Shown piece by piece: positions 21,414-26,171 of a stretch of DNA of 26,171 bases. The translations under genes were made by a program, and so were the position numbers. A model generated the notes under the pieces. It ran no database searches and was not told the DNA's origin. It was given only the letters and a program-made list of their open reading frames with translations. Numbering within the stretch: the first letter of the stretch is position 1; every line of letters starts with the position of its first letter. Source of the DNA: CAZZCP01 sp964653235 (GTDB lineage: Bacteria; Bdellovibrionota; Bdellovibrionia; Bdellovibrionales; UBA840); NCBI GenBank assembly GCA_964653235.1, contig CAZZCP010000030.1, forward strand, positions 1-26,171, in the 5' to 3' direction.

Positions 21414-23570
21414 AGCTTCTACGCCAAGAATGAAACTTCTCTAAGTATGGATAAAATTGAGTTGGAGCAGTTGCTCGTTTCCACTCTCCTGCTGCATATT
21501 TGAGTGCTTCAGGCCAACTGGGATACAAATGAATAGTTCCAAGTATTTTATTGAGGCCAATTTTGTATTTCATGGCCAAAGTAAATTCGGCAATTAAGTC
21601 ACCGCCATTGGCACCAACAATTGTTGCTCCCAATATTTTATCACTCTTTTCGGCAACAATCACTTTTACAAAGCCATAGTCAGCGTCTTCACAAATTGCG
21701 CGATCTAAGTCATCGATTCCGTATTTGATCACTCGATGCGGGACCTTTTGCTCGATTGCTTCTTTTTCACTCATACCAACTCGGCCCACTTCGGGGTCGG
21801 TAAAGGTGGCCCATGGAATGACACGGTAATCGACAGTAAAAGTTTTAAAGGGGCCAAACAAAGCATTTACGCTGCAAAACCAAGCCATATGAGCTGCTGT
21901 GTGAGTAAATTGGTAGGGGCCAGCAACATCACCGCAGGCATAGATGTTTGGATAAATAGTTTGTAGCTTTTCGTTTACTTTTACCGTGCCATTGGGGTTG
22001 AATTCCACTCCTAGCTCTTCGAGGCCAAAGCCNNNNNNNNNNTGGCTTTTCTTCCAAGCGCGACAATGCATTGATCAAAGGGAATTTCAACATCAACACC
22101 GTCCTTTTCACAGACGACGATATTATCTGAGCCCACTTTTTTAAATTCTTTTATATTGTGTTCGAGTTTTAAAACGATACCTTCTTTTTCAAAAGTATTT
22201 TGAACATATTCGCGTACATCATCATCTTCTCGCATCATGATGCCATTGTTGCGATCAATCAATGTAACGTGAGAACCCAATCGGTTAAATGCCTGAGCCA
22301 TTTCAGAGCCAATGGGACCGCCTCCCAATACGACCAAACGCTTTGGTTGTTCGCGTAAGTCCCAAAGTGTTTCACTTGTTACATAGTCGACCTGATCTAA
22401 GCCCGGAAAAGGCGGAACCATGGGAGAGCCGCCTGTAGCAATCACAATATTTTTCGCGGTAATGGTCTTGCCATTGACTTCGACTTCCCAAGGAGACTTG
22501 ATTTTGGCTTCTCCTTGAATACATTCAACGCCTAAACCTGAGTATCTCTCGACGGAATCATGGGGCTCAATCTTTTGAATCACTCGATGTACACGGTCCA
22601 TCACATCAGAAAATTCAAAACTACTCTCAACTTTATTAAAACCATATTTTTCATGATGTTTCATAAAATGGTTGATCTTCGCAGACTTGATAATCGCCTT
22701 TGAAGGCACGCAGCCAAAGTTTAAACAGTCACCACCCATTTTGTGCTTCTCAATCAAGGCTACTTTCGCTTTTACGGCTGCTGCAATATAACTAGTAACG
22801 AGACCGGCAGAACCTGCACCTATTGCAACAATATTGTAATCAAACTTTTTGGGTTTTTTGTACTTCTTGTAGAGTTTTCTGTGAGGACCAAAAAAGTGAA
22901 TAAAGAGAGGCATCAATACTTTCTTAGCAATAATGGGTAAAACACCTAGAGCGGCAAAAGAAAGTAAGAGTTCGGTAGAGAGAATATCTTTTAAGCTATC
23001 GATACGAAAAATTTGTGCTCCCGCATTGACGTAAACAAAGGTTCCTGCCAGCATTCCGATTTGCGAAACGATCGCGTATTTCAATACAGACATTTTGGTC
23101 AAACCCATGACAAGATTGATCAAGAAGAAGGGAAAAACTGGAATCAGCCTTAGACTCAAAAGATAAAGGGCGCCTTCTCGCTCTATTCCTTCATTGAATT
23201 TCTTGAGTTTGTCGCCATACTTTTCTTGAATTGTGTTTCCAACAATATAGCGAGAGGCAAGAAAAGCCAAAGTCGCACCCATCGTTGAGGCAAAGGATAC
23301 CAAAACAGTACCTAAAATACTGCCAAAGATGGCACCACCAGCAAGGGTGAGTATGGCTGCACCTGGAAGCGATAGTGCCGTTGCACCAACATAGGAAAGC
23401 ATATAGACCAAAATAAATTCAAACTTATTGCTTTGGTATTGCTGCAAAAGACCGTCTCTCGAAGATTTGAGATATTCAAGAGAAAGGTATTGGCCCAATT
23501 CAAAATAATTAAATGCAAAAATGAGTCCGGCTATCAGTACGACAACCAGCACTTTTCCGATGTTTTTCAT
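21412..23570 (-). CDS. TVP38/DedA-like membrane domain fused to FAD disulfide oxidoreductase (gap inside)
   Basis: One gene of about 720 codons interrupted by ten Ns at 22033-22042. Residues 1-235 are membrane-embedded: an N-terminal segment (5-22) and a SNARE-associated/TVP38 domain with SLRLIPVFPFFLINLVMG. Residues 244 on form a mercuric reductase/dihydrolipoamide dehydrogenase-type enzyme: FAD motif AIGAGSAGL (249-257), redox pair GGDCLNFGCVPSKA (Cys282 and Cys287), NAD motif VVLGGGPIGSEMAQ, IYACGDVAGP and a dimer domain. The usual C-terminal HPT..E is HLYPSWPEA. The substrate is unknown; there is no N-terminal metal-binding domain, so mercury reduction is doubtful. Before the gap the frame reads ALGRKA plus the first base of an Asn codon, and after it GFGLEEL. 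A real gap of 8 bases would restore one frame. Confidence 0.88.
22033..22042. other. Assembly gap (ten Ns) inside the oxidoreductase gene
   Basis: Ten Ns that shift the frame only because the length is a placeholder. The flanks AAAGCC and GGCTTT are inverted copies of each other, which may have hindered assembly. Confidence 0.95.
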
Positions 23571-23701
23571 GAAGTATTCTCCTTTGCTAAAGGATAGACA
23601 GAAATTTTACAAAGGTGCACAGGTCAAGTGCTTTATGCTGTGTTGCATTGACCTTGAGTGGGGCTGAAGAGGGTAGTACATTGCAGTTTTTGGAGGTTTT
23701 G

Positions 23702-24271
23702 ATGAAAATTCTATTTTATACATCTCTTTTCCTTTTATTCTCAGCTTGTGGAATTCAAAGCATACCCAAGGCCAAAAATGCATTAGATGCGGCAACCGCA
23801 GAGGTAACGAACCAATACAAAAGACGCGCCGACCTAATTCCCAACTTGGTTGAAACGGTCAAGGGTTTTGCAGAACAAGAAAAAGAAACACTAACAGCAG
23901 TTGTAGAAGCTCGGGCCAAAGCAACACAAACCAAAATCAGTGTTGATGATCCAAGTAGTCTTACCAAGTTCTCACAGGCACAAGGAGAACTGTCTCAGGC
24001 ATTGGGAAGATTGATGATGGTCTCTGAGCGCTACCCCGACTTAAAGTCGAATCAAAATTTTCGTGACTTGCAGGCTCAACTCGAAGGTTCTGAAAATCGT
24101 ATTACTGTTGCCCGCAACCGTCTGATTGAGGCGATCAAGCTCTACAACAATGAAATCACTGTACCGCCAAGCTCATTTACCAACAGCTTATTTTATGGCT
24201 ACGAAAAACTTCCACAGTGGACTGTGGAGAATGCCAAAGAAATTGAAGAGGCGCCGAAAGTTAGTTTTTAA
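23702..24271 (+). CDS. lemA: LemA-family lipoprotein
   Basis: A 189-residue LemA-family protein. It opens MKILFYTSLFLLFSAC, where FSAC is a lipobox, so it is probably lipid-anchored. In many LemA proteins this segment is an uncleaved anchor instead. Family motifs are NALDAATAEVTNQYKRRADL, IPNLVETVKGFAEQE, LSQALGRLMMVSERYPDLKS and ENRITVARNRLIEAIKLYN, which form the long helical bundle. The start at ATG 23702 is set by TGGAGG upstream; earlier in-frame starts add unrelated residues. The stop TAA overlaps the next start as TAATG. LemA genes are widely paired with TPM-domain genes, as here; the molecular role is not known. Confidence 0.92.
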   Translation: MKILFYTSLFLLFSACGIQSIPKAKNALDAATAEVTNQYKRRADLIPNLVETVKGFAEQEKETLTAVVEARAKATQTKISVDDPSSLTKFSQAQGELSQALGRLMMVSERYPDLKSNQNFRDLQAQLEGSENRITVARNRLIEAIKLYNNEITVPPSSFTNSLFYGYEKLPQWTVENAKEIEEAPKVSF

Positions 24272-24972
24272 TGTTTCGAATTTTACTATTTCTTTTTGCT
24301 CTGCCGCTTTTTGCCTTTGAAGTTCCTCGACTGCGAGGACCTATTGTTGATGATGCCAATATTATTGGCTCAAGAACCGAATCCCAACTGCGAAGCATTT
24401 TGCAGTCTTTATCAGACAATACCGGCACCCAATTAGCGATTTTAACTGTAACTGATTTGCAAGGCGAGGCTATCGAAGGGGCCAGCATTCAAGTTGTCGA
24501 CAAGTGGAAATTGGGAAATGCCGATACTGATCGTGGTCTGTTGTTAATGATTTCGAAGAAAGAAAGAAAAATACGCATTGAAGTCGGGCAGGGTTTAGAA
24601 GGAGATATTCCCGATGCCATTGCCAAGCGTGTGATTGATCAATTGATTACGCCTTCTTTTCGTAAAGGAAACTTTGATCAAGGTATTGCCAACGCAAGTC
24701 TGAAGCTGATCGCATTGGCCGAGCCTGAATTTTTATCTTCGCAATCTTTAAAAGAACCCAGCATTAGCCGGCGAAAACAAGGTTCAAAGTCATTGTCTTT
24801 GTTTAAAATCATCTTTTTTATCATCCTGTTTCTCTTCTTTCCGCGGCTGACCCTACTGATGGGACTCAGTGGAGGGCGTGGCTTTGGTGGTCGAGGCGGA
24901 GGAGGTGGCTTCGGCGGCTTTAGTGGCGGCGGCGGCGGTTTTTCTGGAGGAGGTGCCAGTGGCGGATGGTAA
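24271..24972 (+). CDS. TPM-domain (YgcG-type) secreted or membrane protein with Gly-rich tail
   Basis: A 233-residue protein. It has a signal peptide (MFRILLFLFALPLFA) and then a TPM domain (about 20-150) with VDDANIIGSRTESQLRSIL, TGTQLAILTVTDLQGE, WKLGNADTDRGLLLMIS and GQGLEGDIPDAIAKRVI. A hydrophobic segment (about 175-195) follows, and the protein ends in a tail of Gly, Ser and Phe ending in GGW. This is the standard YgcG layout, with the domain in the periplasm and a glycine-rich end after the membrane segment. Some TPM proteins have been proposed to act as phosphatases or in photosystem repair; I make no claim here. It is coupled to lemA by TAATG, and the Gly-coding GGAGGAGGT near its end doubles as the ribosome binding site of the next gene. 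Confidence 0.9.
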   Translation: MFRILLFLFALPLFAFEVPRLRGPIVDDANIIGSRTESQLRSILQSLSDNTGTQLAILTVTDLQGEAIEGASIQVVDKWKLGNADTDRGLLLMISKKERKIRIEVGQGLEGDIPDAIAKRVIDQLITPSFRKGNFDQGIANASLKLIALAEPEFLSSQSLKEPSISRRKQGSKSLSLFKIIFFIILFLFFPRLTLLMGLSGGRGFGGRGGGGGFGGFSGGGGGFSGGGASGGW

Positions 24973-25603
24973 ATTTCCTGATTGGTTGATGGACTATATC
25001 ACAGAGACAGAAGCTGTTGAAATTTCAGATGCAGTTCGTGAAGCAGAAAAACACACTAGTGCTGAAATTGTTCCCATGGTGGTAGGGTCGAGTGCAACAT
25101 TTGGCCATGTATTTTTGAGTTTGTTTTTATTTTTGAATTTTATTTTCTACTATCTTGCCAATATGTATATCCAATCCGAATACACTTTATTTGCAAGTTT
25201 ATTGCTGGCATTTGTTTTTGCGACGATTTTGAGTCGAGTGAATTTTGTAAAGAGAATTCTCACCCCCAAAGGAGATCTTGAGTTGCAGGTCGAGAATCGA
25301 GCACAGCTTGAGTTTCACAATCTTGAGATGCACCAAACTCGTCATGCTACGGGGGTTTTAATTTTTGTTTCTCTGCTTGAGCATCGAGCGGTTGTTCTTG
25401 CCGATAAAGCGATATCTGATGCTCTTCCACCCGAAACCTGGCAAAACATGCTCAATATTCTGCTTGTGCAAATCAAAAAGAAAAATATGAAACAGGGCTT
25501 TGTAACGGCGATTGATATGGCAGGAAAAATCTTAAAACAAAAATTTCCCATTCAAGAAGGGGATACCAATGAGTTAAAGAATCAATTGGTGGTCAAAGAG
25601 TGA
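24959..25603 (+). CDS. Second TPM-domain membrane protein
   Basis: A 214-residue protein related to the preceding one but with a different layout. A short cytoplasm-like start (EAVEISDAVREAEKHTSAEI) is followed by two membrane segments at about 49-70 and 78-94. A further domain has RAQLEFHNLEMHQTRHATGV, FVSLLEHRAVVLADKAI and FVTAIDMAGKILKQKFP, matching the TPM-type proteins usually annotated next to YgcG. GTG 24959 is chosen because GGAGG lies five bases before it. The next ATG (24989) has no site, and a longer frame further upstream is only the Gly-rich coding run read in another frame. It overlaps the previous gene by 14 nt and the next by GTGA. Confidence 0.82.
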   Translation: MADGKFPDWLMDYITETEAVEISDAVREAEKHTSAEIVPMVVGSSATFGHVFLSLFLFLNFIFYYLANMYIQSEYTLFASLLLAFVFATILSRVNFVKRILTPKGDLELQVENRAQLEFHNLEMHQTRHATGVLIFVSLLEHRAVVLADKAISDALPPETWQNMLNILLVQIKKKNMKQGFVTAIDMAGKILKQKFPIQEGDTNELKNQLVVKE

Positions 25604-26171
25604 GTCCATTAAAGATCAATAAGATCGTAAAAAAATATGGCGACTTTACCGCTGTCAATGAAATCGACTTTGAGATGAAAGAGGGCGAAATGTTTGCTCT
25701 TCTTGGCCCCAATGGTTCGGGAAAAACCACTACGATTTCGATTATCAGTTCATTGCTTGAAGCCACATCGGGCTCAGTCGAAGTTTTTGGCCATAGAGTG
25801 CATCCTGAAAACCATGAAGCCAAGATGCTATTGGGACTTGTTCCACAAGAAATTATTAGTCATGGATTTTTTAGTGTCTATGAAGTACTAGAGTTTCTTT
25901 CTGGTTTTTATGGAATCAAGAACAACCATAGGCAAATTATCTACCTTCTTGAAAAGCTTGCCTTGGTTGAGCACAAAAACAAGCGAGTGGCTCAGCTCTC
26001 GGGCGGAATGAAGCGAAGGCTTTTGATTGCCAAAGCTTTGGTGCATAAACCTAAGCTTTTGCTTTTGGATGAGCCCACAGCAGGAGTTGATATTGAACTG
26101 CGAAATTCTCTGTGGGAATTTGTAAGAGAACTCAACAAAGAAGGAACGAGCATTTTATTGACCACACACTA
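25600..26171 (+). CDS. ABC transporter ATP-binding protein (ABC-2 type), truncated by window end
   Basis: The gene starts with GTG overlapping the previous stop (GTGA) and runs off the right edge after 190 codons. It is a typical nucleotide-binding subunit: KIVKKYGDFTAVNEIDFEM at the start, Walker A GPNGSGKTTT, Q-loop LVPQE, signature LSGGMKRRLLIAKAL, Walker B LLLLDEPTAGVD and H-loop TTHY. The order and spacing fit the CcmA/YadG group that pairs with an ABC-2 permease, which would lie just past the edge. The exported substrate is unknown. Start-stop overlaps link it to the LemA-TPM genes upstream. Confidence 0.93.
   Translation, partial: MSPLKINKIVKKYGDFTAVNEIDFEMKEGEMFALLGPNGSGKTTTISIISSLLEATSGSVEVFGHRVHPENHEAKMLLGLVPQEIISHGFFSVYEVLEFLSGFYGIKNNHRQIIYLLEKLALVEHKNKRVAQLSGGMKRRLLIAKALVHKPKLLLLDEPTAGVDIELRNSLWEFVRELNKEGTSILLTTH

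Noticed and set aside
22011..22071. True frameshift in the oxidoreductase gene
   Set aside because: The frame change coincides exactly with the ten-N placeholder, and conserved motifs on either side are nearly adjacent.
24870..24970. Simple-sequence repeat of GGN triplets as an independent repeat feature
   Set aside because: It is the ordinary Gly-rich tail of the YgcG-type protein.

Overview
The window looks like a stretch of draft chromosome from a free-living, oxygen-respiring Gram-negative bacterium. It has lipoproteins with clear lipoboxes, a haem A synthase for an aa3-type oxidase, an HD-GYP c-di-GMP protein, RNase HIII, and an unusual-for-Gram-negatives mevalonate pathway. That mix, with moderately AT-rich DNA, suggests Bdellovibrionota (Bdellovibrio-like bacteria). 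This is an inference from gene content, not something the sequence proves. Two runs of exactly ten Ns (19122-19131, 22033-22042) mark scaffold gaps.

Layout. 1-1000: a small secreted protein running off the left edge, then a short RsmI-type methyltransferase, both on the minus strand. 1131-3704: thrS and infC, tightly coupled; infC appears to start at an ATC codon. 3861-5705: two exported proteins of unknown function, one with an HEIAH zinc-protease-like motif and one lipoprotein. They separate infC from its usual partners. 5996-10481: an operon of rpmI, rplT, type 2 isopentenyl-diphosphate isomerase and three GHMP-superfamily enzymes (putative phosphomevalonate kinase, diphosphomevalonate decarboxylase, mevalonate kinase). 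This is the lower mevalonate pathway attached to ribosomal protein genes. 10564-13307: a small unknown protein, a SpoU-type RNA methyltransferase, rsmG, and divergently rnhC. 13525-13660: an RNA-like run of hairpins upstream of an acyl-CoA dehydrogenase. 14998-15554: a lipoprotein gene that looks broken. 15556-18245: HD-GYP protein and divergent prfC. 18242-21086: DMT transporter, haem A synthase and a SAM methyltransferase (minus strand). 21412-23570: a membrane TVP38 domain fused to a flavin disulfide oxidoreductase. 23702-26171: LemA, two TPM-domain proteins and an ABC ATPase running off the right edge, all start-stop coupled.

The most unusual structure is a family of about 172-175 bp elements with terminal inverted repeats ending in CTGCTCCC/GGGAGCAG. 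There are three full copies (5802-5975, 13305-13479, 21213-21384) and one cut copy at 1-53. They share an internal conserved block and a small GGAC-centred hairpin, and occur in both orientations. One copy begins at the stop codon of rnhC and another lies inside a reading frame. I do not recognise them as a named family. They look like MITE-type or RNA-structured mobile repeats.
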